A stretch of DNA of 64,000 nucleotides from Euleptes europaea (GCF_029931775.1 NC_079312.1:11663821-11727820), one strand, 5' to 3'; shown: positions 36,746-48,164, counted from the first letter of the stretch. Made by a program: numbers and translations. Notes: generated from the letters alone by a model not told the origin.

Positions 36746-36835
36746 CTCCTAATCCCTCTTCATCAGCGATTGGGCAATAGAGCTCTTCCTCCTCTTCTAG
36801 CCAGGATATGAGGTCCGGTTTGGCAACCGGAGGTC
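36746..36835 (-). CDS. Gene D exon 3: KRAB-B box
   Basis: A 90-nt exon (acceptor gatgaaaag, donor GTACAC). In frame it reads PPVAKPDLISWLEEEEELYC, then PIADEEGLG. VAKPDLISWLE is the conserved heart of KRAB-B. It keeps phase 1 on both sides. Genes B and C carry a different exon in this place. Confidence 0.9.
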
Positions 36836-37410
36836 CTTTTCATCAGGAAAAACAACAGAAAGAAACCCCCCAAATTATAACTCTTCTCTGTGCACAAAGT
36901 TTGACTATCCCCCCAGAAAGACAGAACAGGTGAGCAATAGGTGTGGGGTGGAGTGAAGTACAGGGACATGAATCATCCCTTTGGCTTGGGCAGTTCTGTG
37001 CTTTCTCCCTACCCAACTGCGATGGAAACGCCAGCTGAGAAGTCAGTAAAGTGGCAGAGAAGCGAGCAGAGTTCCAGCCGCAGCCACATCTCAGCCCAAG
37101 TAAGGCACAGCCCAGACAGGAAGGAAGCTCCAGCTTAAACCACTCCACCTTCTCCAGGCCAAGCTTCCTTTGACAGTTCTTCTGAGGCCCCCTCACGTAG
37201 GCCAGCCACAGGACTGTGGGGGCAGGGGCTCCCTCTCTGCAAGGGGAACCCAGAACCCCTCCCATATCAGATGAAGTATCCTGGAGGATGGCAGATATCA
37301 GCCACTGGGCCCAGGGCAAATGGCCTGACCACATCCTTCTTCAGCAGGGACTTCCTTACTGTCCCTCCACACAGCAAGCAGGAGACAGCCTGAGAGAAGA
37401 GGATCCTTAC

Positions 37411-37537
37411 CCAGAGAGGCCACGTTCCCAAAATTCTCCAGCATGACTTCCTTGTACAGAGCTCTTTGGGGTGGGCTCAGCAGGGCCCACTCCCCCTTGG
37501 TGAAATGCACAGCCACCTCTTCAAAGGACACCTGACC
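37411..37537 (-). CDS. Gene D exon 2: KRAB-A box
   Basis: A 127-nt exon with acceptor tctattccag and donor GTAAGG, encoding [20 protein letters not shown] through [17 protein letters not shown]. The MLE motif is intact. The usual DV near the start is EV, a conservative change. Confidence 0.95.
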
Positions 37538-37979
37538 CTGGAATAGAAAGGAGGAAGCATTTCTTCACATCACTGGAATGTTGGTGCGTGGAGGTGGGGA
37601 AGAGTCAAAAACAGAGAAGGTCAATTAATACTAGAAGATTAGCACAAAGAATGGGAAAGAAGAGGCCCGAGGGGACATCCCCCCCCCCCTGCACACTCTT
37701 AGCCCACCTTGGAAGAAATCTTAGGGCCAGAAGGGCTGCCTCAGCAACAGGGGGCTAGCAGCCTGGAAAGGGAGGAGGCCAGAGATGGAAAGAACCAAAC
37801 AGTTTTCCATGGGAAATTTATGGTCCAATGATGTTTTATAGTCCCTGACTGGGCTTCTCTGTACACCCCATTCTAGACAGAGAAAGTGACCATTTTCCTG
37901 CCTTCCCAGTGGGCAGCCTAGACATCTTCAGTGCCAGAACCAAAGGCAAGGAGGTCAATCCTCTGAGCCTTGCAACAGA

Positions 37980-38217
37980 GAAGAACAGTTGGTTTTTATA
38001 CCCCAATTTTCTCTACCTTTAAGGAGTCTCAAAGTGGCTTACAATCGCCTTCCCCTCCCCAAAACAGGCACCTTGTGAGGTAGGTGAGGCTGAGAGAGTT
38101 CGAAGAGAGCTGTAACTGGCCCAAGATCACCCAGCAGGCTTCATGTGGAAGAGTGGGGAAACCAACCCAGTTCACCAAATTAGAGTCCACCATTCTTAAC
38201 CACTACAGCACTCTGGA
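37980..38217 (-). repeat. Sauria-type tRNA SINE
   Basis: Reverse orientation: agttggtttttatacccc, ggagtctcaaagtggcttac, ccaagatcacccagcagg, ttagagtccaccattc. It lies in the first coding intron of gene D, 60 bp from the exon donor. Confidence 0.88.
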
Positions 38218-38280
38218 AAGGAATCTTTCCTGCCTTCCGCTCCACGTTTCCCCAGTGGAAACCTCCCCCCGCCCAAATAC

Positions 38281-38295
38281 CTGAACTGGCTGCAT
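38281..38295 (-). CDS. Gene D exon 1 coding part (MQPVQ)
   Basis: The short start MQPVQ joined to [10 protein letters not shown] matches the common beginning of KRAB zinc-finger proteins. The exon runs from about 38365 (acceptor ccctcccag) to the donor GTATTT at 38280/38281. An in-frame TGA upstream in the exon makes this ATG the first usable one. Confidence 0.75.
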
Positions 38296-39178
38296 GGCAG
38301 ATCTTTCCCCTTCACCTCACAGAGGAATGGCGGAGAAGGCATCAAGGGTGTTTTTCTGCTGCTGCCTGGGAGGGTGAGAAAGAAAGAGGGTGGGAAACCC
38401 TTTTTTTTGCTACAGACGTATTTTCTCTGCCAGTCCCTTGAGCGAACCTCCCTCTGGATTGGGTTTGGGGCAGAATTCAAGACATTGAACCTGACCTAGG
38501 AAGGCTCCAGAGCATTCGGCCCCACATTTCTTCCCTCACCCAGCCATTCCATTTGGGGCAGTCCCCTCCCCTTCAGGGCATGCTTCCTCGCAACCTCTGC
38601 AAATCTATTCCAGGGTGCTGAGTTCCTGACCCTGCCTGAAGCCACCCCACTCCCTCGTCCTCTCTGAGGGAAGCTGAGACCCTGGGGACGCGGTGTCCGA
38701 GCACTAGGGACTGACAGACTTGAGATAGCAAGTGGGAGACACCAGCACTGAATGCTCCAACTGTGAATGTTTCTTTGTATAACGGAACAATTCCCACACA
38801 CAGTGCAGTTAGCACTGCAAAGGTGAAAATTTCTGGTCTCTGTCTCTGCTCACTGTGCCGCTTTCCAGAGGCAGGGAGTTTTTAACTCAGGAAAACACTC
38901 CATAATTTCCTCCTCCTCCCCTTGCAGCCTGAAGCGAAGCCGCCTTGAGTCCACCTTTAGGGAAAGGGGGCTTAAAGAACGTGGCAATTAAAGTGAGCCA
39001 GCCCGCTCCACCATAATCGGTCCCTCTCACATGCGCAAACTAGGCCTGAGACTGCGATTTATAGACGTGGTGAACAGGGAAGGGCATCTCTCATCTTCTG
39101 TCCAAGATAGCTGACCCTTAAGAAGTCCTGCAACTCTGGATAACAATCTCTGGGAGCCTGGAGGGGAAATTCCCCTTC

Positions 39179-39566
39179 TAGGGTTTTCAACCTCCAAGTG
39201 GTGCCTGGAGATCTGGAATTACCACTGATCTCCAGACTACAGAAATCTGAAGAAAATGGCTGCTTTGGAGGGTGGACTCTATGGCACTGTACCCCGCTGA
39301 GGTCACATGAACACATAAAACTGCCTTCTACTGAATCAGACCCTTGGTCAATTCAAGTCAGTATCGTCTACTCAGACTGGCAGTGGCTCTCCAGGCTCTC
39401 AGGTCTTTCACATCACCTACTTGCCTAGTCCCTAACTGGAGATGCCGGGGATTGAACCTGGGACCTTCTGCATGCCAAGCAGATGCTCTGCCACTGAGCT
39501 ATAGCTGCTCCCCAGGCGTCACCCCCAAATCTCCAGGAATCCCCCAGCTTGGAGCTGGCAACCCTA
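39179..39566 (+). mobile_element. TAGGGTTGCC-family MITE split by a tRNA-Ala SINE
   Basis: The outer element runs from tagggttttcaacctcc to ggcaaccct-a and is flanked by tccccttc (39171-39178) and cccccttc (39567-39574), seven of eight identical. The tRNA-Ala SINE occupies 39303-39516 in reverse orientation, so it is the younger insertion. Confidence 0.85.
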
Positions 39567-40149
39567 CCCCCTTCCTACGTGCCCAGCAGAGTAAGTAAAA
39601 GAGCAGCCCAAAACTTAGAGGATTTCCAAACAGGAAACAGGAGGACAAGGATTTCCAAACAGGAAAGAAACAATGGGGGGGGGGGAACGTCCTCTAACAC
39701 CCCCTCCCAACCAAGGGGTAAATTTGGGAGCCTGATGTAGGAGGAGATGAGGGGAGAGAAATTAAAGTCTTCTTTGGGGGCACGCTGAAAAGCAGGGGAG
39801 GGGGGCATGAATGGGGAGGGAGGCATGAATGGTGGGGGGCCTTGCCTCCCCTCCCAGTCCTCTGCTCCGTCTGCTGCTCCCCAGTCTTGGCCCGTCGCCC
39901 CCTCCCCAGTCTAAAAAGGTAAGCAAGTCCTTTTCCTATCCCTGCCTCCTGTGGGTCTTTTTATTTATTTATTTTTATTTTATAAAATTATTTATTTATT
40001 TAGTTCGCCGGGTGTCCTTTAGAGATTTGCTTGGTTTTGCTGAAGCGGGAGGGCACATGAGGGGGGGTGGGCTCTCTCTCTCTCTCTCTCCTACCCCCTG
40101 CTTCCCCTCTACTCGCTTGCATTGCAGCCCCCGCACCCTATTCCCCCCC

Positions 40150-40345
40150 CCTCAAAATCCCCTTTGACCTCACCAGATTCTCAGCCATTCATGCCGCAGC
40201 CAAAGATGGAGCCGGAAATGCTGCCGCCGCCGCCCCCTCCCAACGCCTCTCTAGGACTTCGGACTCTCTCACTTTAACCCTTAGAGGGCATCTCACCCGT
40301 TCAATGGAGCCGCGCGGGGGGGGGGGGAGAGAAACAATCCGAGGT
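40150..40345 (-). promoter_or_regulatory. CpG-rich promoter candidate of gene D
   Basis: Dense CpG sequence about 1.9 kb upstream of the first coding exon. It has caaagatgg (YY1-like), ccggaaat at 40212-40219 (ETS-like), gccgccgccgcc, and the shared edge ctaggacttcgg near 40250 also found at gene A. The exact start site is unknown. Confidence 0.6.
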
Positions 40346-40508
40346 TGCCAACTCCCGGTCGGGAAGTTCCTGGGGATTGGGGGCTGGAGCCTGGGGAGGG
40401 CGGGGTTTGGGCTAGGGGAGAGAGAGCCCAGTAGGGATGTGATGTGATGCGGGCGAGTCCACCCTCCAAACCGGCTATTTTCTCCAGGGGAACTGATCTA
40501 TCTGTAGT

Positions 40509-40854
40509 AGTAGAAAAGGGCCAGAGTCCAGTAGCACCTTAAAGACTAACAACAAAAATATTTTCTGGTAGGGTAGGAGCTTTCGTGAGCCACAGCTCAC
40601 TTCTTCAGATACTGTATCTGAAGAAGGTATCTGAAGAAGTGAGCTGTGGCTCACGAAAGCTCACACCCTACCAGAAAATATTCTTGTTAGTCTTTAAGGT
40701 GCTTCTGGACTCTTGCTCTTTTCGGAAGAAGTGAGCTGTGGCTCACGAAAGCTCATACCCTACCAGAAAATATTTTTGTTAGTCTTCAAGGTGCTACTGG
40801 ACTCTGGCCCTTTTCTACTACTGCAGACAGACTAACACGGCTACCCACTGTGAA
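40509..40854. mobile_element. Penelope-like remnant: inverted copy plus two direct copies, 15-bp target duplication
   Basis: An inverted partial copy (40509-40610) is followed by two direct partial copies (to 40723 and to 40854) of a unit with gaagaagtgagctgtggctc, cacgaaagctca and agactaacacggctaccc. The flanks tgatctatctgtagt at 40494-40508 and 40855-40869 are identical. The inverted-plus-tandem layout is known for Penelope-like elements. Confidence 0.82.
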
Positions 40855-40962
40855 TGATCTATCTGTAGTTAAAGTGACCCGGCACCTTGCAGCGGTTCCC
40901 AACCTTTTTTTCACTTGCTTTTATTTTTTAAAAACAGGGAAACATTTCATGACACCTAGAAT

Positions 40963-41165
40963 TAGGGTTGCCAAGTGCCAGGTAGTAGCAGATGTCCTGC
41001 TAATTCAACTGATCCCCAGCCAATGGAGATCAGATCACCTGGAGAAAAATGGCCGCTTTGGCAATTGAATTCTATGTCATTGAAGTCCCTCCCCTCCCCA
41101 AACCCCTCCTCAGGCTCCGCCCCAAAAATCTCCCGCTGGTGGCGAAGAGGGGCCTGGCAACCCTA
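40963..41165 (+). mobile_element. TAGGGTTGCC-family MITE, 8-bp target duplication
   Basis: The ends are tagggttgccaa and ctggcaaccct-a. The flanks cctagaat (40955-40962) and cctaaaat (41166-41173) differ at one base, which fits a hAT origin. Confidence 0.88.
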
Positions 41166-41261
41166 CCTAAAATGCTTCCACAAGCCCGGAAAGGTATGTG
41201 TGTGTGCTCCAGAGAAGCAGGAACCAGCCCCAACTACTTGGCCCAAGACTCTGTTAAACAC

Positions 41262-41454
41262 ATAAACACATGAAGCTGCCTTATACTGAATCAGACCCTT
41301 GGTCCATCAGTCAGTATTGTCTACTCAGACTGGTAGAGGTCTTTCACATCACCTCCTTGCCTGGTCCCTTTAACTGGAGATGCCGGGGATTGAACCTGGG
41401 ACCTTCTGCATGCCAAGCAGATGCTTTACCACTGAGCCACAGCCCCTCCTGGGG
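41262..41454 (-). repeat. tRNA-Ala-headed SINE
   Basis: Same family as 14710 and 39303: head ggctcagtggtaaagcatct on the minus strand, tail with agggtctgattcagtataag. Confidence 0.88.
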
Positions 41455-42374
41455 AGTGATGGAGGAAGCAGACCAGCCCTCTGTGGACTTTTGGCTTTTA
41501 TCTGGAGAGAAGGGCAACAATGGTGATGGGAGGGGGGGGGGTTCCTGGCAGGGCCCGGCGAAAGCATGAGGCAGCAGAGCGGCTGGCATGCAGGCGCCTT
41601 ACCTGAAGAAAGCCACGCTGTGACAAGAGCATGCTTCTTGACCAGCAGAAGCAATGGCAGACTTGAGATCCCACACAGAGCCCCAGCCAGCATTTGGTGG
41701 GTTCGCACAGGCCCCCTTACGCCTCCGCTCGCAGCCAGCCAATGAGGGACTCCTCCTCAGAGTCCAAGGAGTAGCACCAGCAGCAGGATCCAGCAACTCT
41801 GCCCCTGGCTGGGTAACTGGTGAAAGAAGCAAACCACACGGGGCACCTAGGATCTTCCTTCGCTGCTCCACCTTTGCCATCACTACACGCCATCCCAGAG
41901 CGCACCGGGATTTGCTGCAGTCACCTCCTGAGGCCTGTTCTTCTATGATGTATGTGCCTTTTTCAGCCATTGCTCATTTCCCCCCCGCATATCCCTAAAT
42001 GTCTTGGTGCGTACCCCAGGTTGGGAATCACTGCCTTGGAGGATAAGACTCATGAGGTCAGAAGTAGCCTGGTTTCCTTCCAGGAGACTTTGCAGAGGGG
42101 CTTCCAGGTCTAGAATCGGGCATCACAGAAATGGTTTCAGCCCTCCTGAGAATTAAACTTCACAGTGAATTTTGAAACAAAATAAAGAAAATGGGGACAG
42201 AAATTACAGTATTTACTCCCATGTTTATCATTTTAAAAAAGGAAGGGAGTCATCTAACATTCACATTATTCCCAATAAAATTTTGTGTGCATTGCTTTTT
42301 CCAAGGAGGCCCAGGAACTGGAGATGTCTCGTGACTTGGATGGGGCTATATTCCCCTTGGAAAGCCCAGTTTGA

Positions 42375-42660
42375 AGCATGGGAGTGCTGCTTGACACAGC
42401 GATCACCTTAGATCACCTTAACACAGCGATCACCTTAGAAAACCAGGTCGCTGCGGTGGTCTGGAGTGCTTTTGCCCAGCTTTGGCAGCTGCGTCTGTTC
42501 CTGGGTCAGTCACATTTAGCCAGAGTGATCCATGCTTTAGTTACATCTGAACTGGACTACTGCAGTGCCCTCTACTTGGGGCTACCCTTGAAGAGCGTCT
42601 GTGCAGAACACAGCAGCTAGGTTGCTGGGACCCCCTATCGGGAGCATGTGACAGTTGGAC
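42375..42660 (+). mobile_element. L2-clade LINE fragment
   Basis: The translation contains MGVLLD, VIHALVTSELDYCSALYLGL and the AEHSS region, the C-terminal segment of L2-type polymerase. A stretch with cacagcgatcaccttaga is directly duplicated inside it (about 42396-42440). Confidence 0.8.
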
Positions 42661-43661
42661 AGTGTAGAAAGCTGACAGGAAGAAAGTTGATTCATTTGAA
42701 TTGTGGTGTTGGAGGAGAATTTTACAAATACCATGGACTTCCAAAAGACTATTAAGTGCATTCTACATCAAATGAAGCCTGAACTCTCTGTGGAAGCTAA
42801 ATGAATAAACTGAGGTTATTGTGACTAAACTGGGCTGTTAATTTCTAAATGAAATGTTGCAGTGAAAACAGCTTTTTCAGGGACACCAATAAGGATGTAA
42901 TCTCCATTTTTGAAAAAATTATTTTAGATATTTATACCCCCCCCCCACACACACACACACATTTTCCCGCAATGGGAACCCAGAGCAGCTTACAACATCT
43001 CCCATTCCTCATTTTATCCTTGCCACAACAACCCTTTAAGGTAGGTTTGACTGAACGAGAAGCCAATAGATGACACTTTGCAAGCATTTTTTCCTCCCCA
43101 GACTATCTGGGAGTCACAGGGAGAATGGGGCTGCCGGCTGCCAGCTCCCATTTCTTGAATGGAGGCTTTAGTTAGCATGTGTGTAGATGGGCCGCTGGCA
43201 GTTTTCCTGACCTGGAGATGAATTATCAGCTGATAATTGTACAAACCAAAGGGATTTTGAAGGGACACTTTAAACGTTGGCAACCCCTAAAAATGGGGGC
43301 AGGGAAGAGGACTTTAAGGTGACCCCCGCCCAAGGACATTCAGGGTTTCTGCCCTCTTTGTCATAAAGCATCCTTGGTGTGTATGGGGAGGAGAGGAAAT
43401 CAGGCACTATAGGAGCAGATTCTAAAAAATGTTTCTGCAGAGCTCATTTGGAGACCAAGGTGCAGAACCCTGCAAAGCTCATAACATCCTGAAATTGGGG
43501 CAGGGGGGATTAGGGCCAAGGGGTGCACATTCCTCTTGTCCTCCTTGTTCTTTTCTCCCCTCCTTAAATAATGCTTAACTGAAGTCCATCTTCCATGGCT
43601 CCTGGGGTGGGGGGAGAAGCATGCTCAGGCCCCACAGCCAGGTTTGTTGTGGGGGATGGGG

Positions 43662-43870
43662 TAGCGTTGCCAGCTCCAGGTTGGGAAATACCTGGAGATT
43701 TCTGGGGCAGAATCTGAGGAGGACAGGCTTTGGGGAGGGGAGGGACTTCAATGCCATAGAGTCCAATTGCCAAAGCGGCCATTTCCTCCAGGTGAACTGA
43801 TCTCTATCAATTGGAGATCAGTTGTAATAGCGGGAGATCTCCAGCTACTACATGGAGGTGGGCAACCCTA
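43662..43870 (-). mobile_element. TAGGGTTGCC-family MITE, perfect 8-bp target duplication
   Basis: Flanked by ggatgggg at 43654-43661 and 43871-43878. The body is in reverse orientation relative to the copy at 40963. Confidence 0.92.
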
Positions 43871-43879
43871 GGATGGGGG

Positions 43880-44800
43880 GGAGTATCTTTTTCATTTCCC
43901 AGACTCTTCTGCATACCTTGGAAGTCCACCCCCCCATCCCACATCCTGTTTAGGTTCCACGTTGAAAGGAATTGGCCTGTAAATATTATAAATATACCAT
44001 GCCTCAGCTGAAGCTGTTGACAAAGGTGACCTTGGCCTACTCTACTGTTAAGATCCAGGCCAAGGCACTAAATCATTTCCTCCAGAACTGAAGGCCTAGA
44101 TAAGGGAAAACCCATTTCTTCCCACATAATACCAGGCATTCACTCTCCCACAGCATACACCCCACACTAGCATAGGGCCCCTCTCTATTCAGAGCTCTTC
44201 AGGGAAAACTCTCAGTCTGTGCCTCAGCCCTCAGGATCACCTAGACCTGGGGCCTGTAATGAAACCCACAAGCCCCACACCCTCGACCCCCCAATCTCAA
44301 CACCCACCCCCAGAGAAGAGTATCTGGGTGGACTCTCATTGAATCTGAGTGGCAGATCCCCCCTCCCTTGGGATTCCAGGAATGGCTCTCAGTGGGAAAA
44401 AAGCATTCACCTGTCACTCATTATGGCCAGGTTGATCCTCCTGCTCCGGCCTCCTCTTCAGCAAAGAATCATTTGCCAATTTTGGATGCTGGCTGGCCAC
44501 ATGGCCTTATTTAGGAGAGCCCATTTTCTTAGAGAGTTTGCAACCTCATAGCCAAAACACATTTGGTGGACATGTACTTTATGTTATTAATAGCTGTACC
44601 TGGTTATAGAAAAGATGCTTGTAAATACGTGCTACCCCCATGTATACAAGTGTAATTTTTTTTAAAAAGTTGTTTTTTTGTACTAGGGGGAAGGTACCTA
44701 TATATACAACTAAAGCTGATGGATTTTTATGCATAGTTTTCAGTGTTTATAATTTGATTAAAGATTCTGTGATCTAAATATAATTTTAGCTTTTTTGGAA
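43880..44800. other. Intergenic stretch, no gene recognised
   Basis: Upstream of gene D's promoter. It contains a 110-codon open frame (44219-44551) with no domain or splice context, and AT-rich unique sequence at 44580-44790. Confidence 0.45.
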
Positions 44801-44814
44801 TTGAGGTTAGGGTT

Positions 44815-45045
44815 GCCAGGTCCTCCCTGGCTGCCAGCAGGAAGGGGGGGGGGTAGGGTCGCCAGCTCCACGTTAGGAAACTCCTGGAGATTTGGGAAGA
44901 AGAGCCTGGGGAGGAGAGAGACCTCAGCTAGGTATCTTGCTATAGAGACCACCCTTCCAAAGCATCCATTTTCTTCAGAGGAACTGATCTCTGGAGATGA
45001 GCTGTAATTCCAGGGGATCCCCAGGTCCTATCTGCAGGCTAGCAT
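44815..45045 (-). mobile_element. TAGGGTTGCC-family MITE, diverged
   Basis: Blocks ggtagggtcgccagctccac, tggagatttggg, ttctatag-type and ggaactgatctctgg match the family, but the ends are not resolved. A second partial start lies at 44813. Confidence 0.6.
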
Positions 45046-45715
45046 GCATATTATGCCCATTCTGCAGTCACTCCATTGGTTGCCAATCAGTTACCAGGCT
45101 CAATTTAATTTATTGGCTATCACATACAAAACCCTTCATGGCCTTGGTCTCTCATGTCTGAAGGACTGACTCTTCCCTTATGGCAGCTTCACTCGTCGGA
45201 GAATAGCCTCCCACACGTGCCACCCAGCAAGCAGGCAAAATCAACCACTGCCCATATGCATGCATTGCCTGTTCTGGCCCCCACCCTTATGAAGCAGCCT
45301 ACCCCAGGAAGTCAGGAAGGCTGCCACTCTCCTGGCTTTCTGCAAACTATGCATAACGGGAATCATTCAGGGGGGCTTTTCTACAGATAATAGGGGTGTA
45401 CCAGAACAAAGTGGTTCAGAAAGTTATTTGGGTAACGGGTGAGGGATTGTGGCCTATATTACTGTATATAGGTCATACTGCCAGTTGCAGTAAATAGGAT
45501 ACTACTATGTAATTTTTGCTTCATTTAATGTATCATGTTAATACTTATGCTTCGCTCCACTTTTATTTTCAATTTTCTGGTTGGTTCCAGACTTCTACAA
45601 TACAAATCCTATTGCATTGTTCTACTGAATGTCCTGACGACTGTATTGATTTACTGTGTGTAATCTGCCTTGAGTCCAAGTGAGAGAGGTGCACTATAAA
45701 TAAAATAAAAATCAT
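45046..45715 (+). mobile_element. L2-clade LINE 3-prime segment
   Basis: It translates as ITPILQSLHWLPISY-type sequence and ends with an L2-type 3-prime tail (ctgccttgagtccaagtgag, ctataaataaaataaaa). It parallels 13760-14200. Confidence 0.78.
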
Positions 45716-46441
45716 GGCTAAAGCTCTTTCCACAACTGCAGCAATTAAACCACTTCTTGGATTTTTTTTTTAATTTAGGTTTTATTAGTATTTTAAAACC
45801 CAACACTTACAAACTACAAACTATGTTTACAAACTACAGATTTCAAACCTATGATTACAACACAGTGTAAATTCATATTATTTCCACAGATTTTCTCGAA
45901 ATACGATTAATGCCTCATAACAAAATGGACTTCAATTCATCATGATTCCAGCCTTTCTGAAAGGATGTAAGCCTAATCATTAAATAAATTTCCTTTGTTT
46001 TATTTATCTATTCATTAACTTTTAGGATCTCTTTTGATTTCTAATATCTCACAAATACAAATATTGCGGCCATGATCAAATTTAGTGGAATGATTTGTAA
46101 TTTCTTTGGAATCATGGCAATAACATAATTTCAGGAGCATATACTATCTATCCAAACCAAACCTTCACTATTCTATTCCAATACACAATTGCCCTTGGGC
46201 AAAGCCACCACATGTGAAAAAATAATCTACTTGTACAGAATGGCAATACTAGCAGTCACCCAAGCAGGAATTCTATATTTAAGCTATCAGTTTCAGAGTC
46301 ATATACAATCAATGAATCATTTTGTGTAGCTTTTCTTTGAAATCCAAACAGAAAATGATGATCCTAAAGACATTCCAGGCATTCCCTGCTTCATAACCTA
46401 AAACATGGTTCCATTTATGAATGAAATGACACAGGACCCTG

Positions 46442-46650
46442 ACGTGGATAGCCCAGGACAGCCAACGTTGTCAGATCTCAGAAGGTAAGCAGAGTCGGCC
46501 AGAGTTAGTATTTGGATGGGAGACCTCCAAGGAATACCAAGGTTGCTACGCAAATGCAGGCAAATAGCAAACTACCTCTGAATGTCTCTTGGCTTGAAAA
46601 CTCTACAGGGTCACCATAAATCAGTTGTGACTTGACAGCCAAAACAACAC
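46442..46650 (+). repeat. 5S rRNA-headed SINE
   Basis: Head with gatctcagaaggtaagcag and gttagtatttggatgggaga (5S rRNA internal control region), tail with aaactacctctgaatgtctc and accataaatcagttgtgac. Confidence 0.88.
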
Positions 46651-46802
46651 AACAACAAAATAGCACAGAAGCAACAATCTGGAGAAAACATGCTGTTGAG
46701 GCTGTATCAGTAAAGTTTCACATTTTAGTTTTCCTTAAACATAATCCATTAGTAATTTGTTTTACAAGAAAGCTTCTCATTTGAAAATACTCAAACCATG
46801 AA

Positions 46803-46940
46803 ATCTGTCCATTACCAGGTATCTGATGAAGGGAGCTTTGACTCTGACAGGCTTATTTCCTGAAAAACTTCTTGGTCTCTAAGGTGCTACCGGACTTGCA
46901 TCTAGCTGTTCTACTGCAGACCAATACAGCTACCCTCTAA
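46803..46940 (+). mobile_element. Penelope-like tail fragment
   Basis: Contains tctgatgaagggagctttga, tctctaaggtgctaccgg and agaccaatacagctaccctc, the same tail plan as 40724-40850. Confidence 0.65.
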
Positions 46941-47211
46941 AACTATCTTTATTCCTGCTATAATCCAAACTAGCTTAGCTGTGTCATCATACGTTTTAAT
47001 ACTTGGGATATTGTTAGGTAATTTGTCAGGTAAAATTTGCCATTCCTTCAAGGTTTTATCGTCAACTACAAAGGGAATGTTTGTTAGCATGCAAGTAACT
47101 TTTGAATATTATCATTATTTTAATGGCATTAATGTGGCCTGGAGTAGAAAGAATGTTTTAGAGGACATTGATTCACAGGGTTGCCATGAGTTGGAAGTGA
47201 CTTGACAGCAC

Positions 47212-47213
<2 letters not shown>

Positions 47214-47279
<66 letters not shown>
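47214..47279. repeat. (CA)n microsatellite at a 5S-SINE tail
   Basis: About 33 CA units directly after a truncated 5S-SINE tail (gttggaagtgacttgacagc at 47190). Confidence 0.97.
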
Positions 47280-47282
<3 letters not shown>

Positions 47283-47534
47283 TAGAATAGAAAGACTGAA
47301 AGTTTTCCCTAACAAGAAAGTTTTCCATAACATGAATTTTTAATGTCACCTTTTACTGGTTTGAAGTTATCTTCTGAAGTATTTGAGTTGTCATGACTAA
47401 TCTTTATACCTAGGTAAGTAGTATTTTTTTCAATTACTTTATTTAAATTTAATTAATTGTGGCCCACCCTTTCCTGACAGTGCCGGGCTCAGGGCAGCTA
47501 ATAATACTATACATATATAGGCCAGCTAACAATA

Positions 47535-47587
<53 letters not shown>
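47535..47587. repeat. (CT)n(GT)n microsatellite
   Basis: A compound run immediately before the chimeric SINE at 47585. Confidence 0.97.
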
Positions 47588-47588
<1 letters not shown>

Positions 47589-47755
47589 TGGGAAGTCAGC
47601 TATGACTTGATGGCAACCCCATAGGGTTTTCAAGGCAAGAGACTTTCAGAGGTGGTTTGCCACTGCCTGCCTCTGCGTGGGCTGGGAGAGTTCTGAGAGA
47701 ATTGTGAGTAGCCCAAGGTCACCCAGCAGACTTCATGTGAAGGAGTGAAGACTAT
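47585..47755 (-). repeat. Chimeric SINE: tRNA head with 5S-SINE tail (reverse)
   Basis: It reads agctatgacttgatggcaac, ggtggtttgccactgcct, then directly into ttctgagagaattgtgag and ccaaggtcacccagcagac. It has the same structure as 11727-11955. Confidence 0.75.
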
Positions 47756-47776
47756 ATGCTTTTAATTGTGTGTGTG

Positions 47777-47779
<3 letters not shown>

Positions 47780-47811
<32 letters not shown>
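47780..47811. repeat. (TA)n microsatellite
   Basis: Fifteen or so TA units in an AT-rich LINE-tail context. Confidence 0.95.
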
Positions 47812-47814
<3 letters not shown>

Positions 47815-48164
47815 CAAAATTAAAAGCATATAGTTAAAACCATAGAACCTAGTCTAAACTAATATGCTATATACAAATGGCACCTTAAAACATACTGTTA
47901 CTCCCTAGGGAAAGAGAATTCCCACAAGGTGGGTATGGGTCAAAGAATGGCAATAGGGAGGCCAACAGCCAGCAGAGGGATGGAGACAGAAGGTCAAAAG
48001 GAAAATGGAAAACACACAAAAAGGAGAGGAAAGGTAAGGGGGAAAGGAAAGAGACGGAGGAAAGAAAAGGAAGGGGAAGCCATCTTTTTATCCAGTCTGA
48101 AGAATCAAAACTTGATAAAACATAATTAAAAGGTATGACAATAGTTTTTTCTATAGCAATAGAC

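Larger units (their letters stand above)
31898..38295 (-). other. Gene D model: KRAB-C2H2 zinc-finger gene (794 aa)
   Basis: Four coding exons are inferred on the minus strand: 38295-38281 (MQPVQ), 37537-37411 (KRAB-A), 36835-36746 (KRAB-B) and 34050-31898 (fingers). They total 2385 nt including the stop, a multiple of three, with phases 0, 1, 1. This is the classic KRAB zinc-finger layout without SCAN. The first coding exon (38281-38365) has a 5-prime untranslated part, and its position mirrors the 71-nt linker exon of genes B and C, suggesting descent from a SCAN gene that lost its 5-prime exons, or capture of a new promoter. A CpG-rich promoter candidate lies at 40.15-40.35 kb. The predicted role is sequence-specific repression in the nucleus; the target is unknown. 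Confidence 0.87.
40890..42033. mobile_element. hAT-like element with nested insertions and an internal open frame
   Basis: The ends cagcggttcccaacct and aggttgggaatcactg are inverted copies with two differences in 16, flanked by ccttg on both sides. Inside are a TAGGGTTGCC MITE (40963-41165) and a tRNA-Ala SINE (41262-41454). On the minus strand an open frame (41970-41599) starts MAEKGTYIIEEQASGGDCSK and runs to a GTAAGG donor-like site. No transposase signature is recognised, and the frame may be random or a captured exon. Confidence 0.65.

Noticed and set aside
44219-44551. 110-codon open frame as a small gene
   Set aside because: No recognisable domain, no paired splice sites and no paralogue.
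46442-46560. A 5S rRNA gene
   Set aside because: Only diverged 5S-like sequence joined to a SINE tail, and repeated at other sites with insertion flanks.
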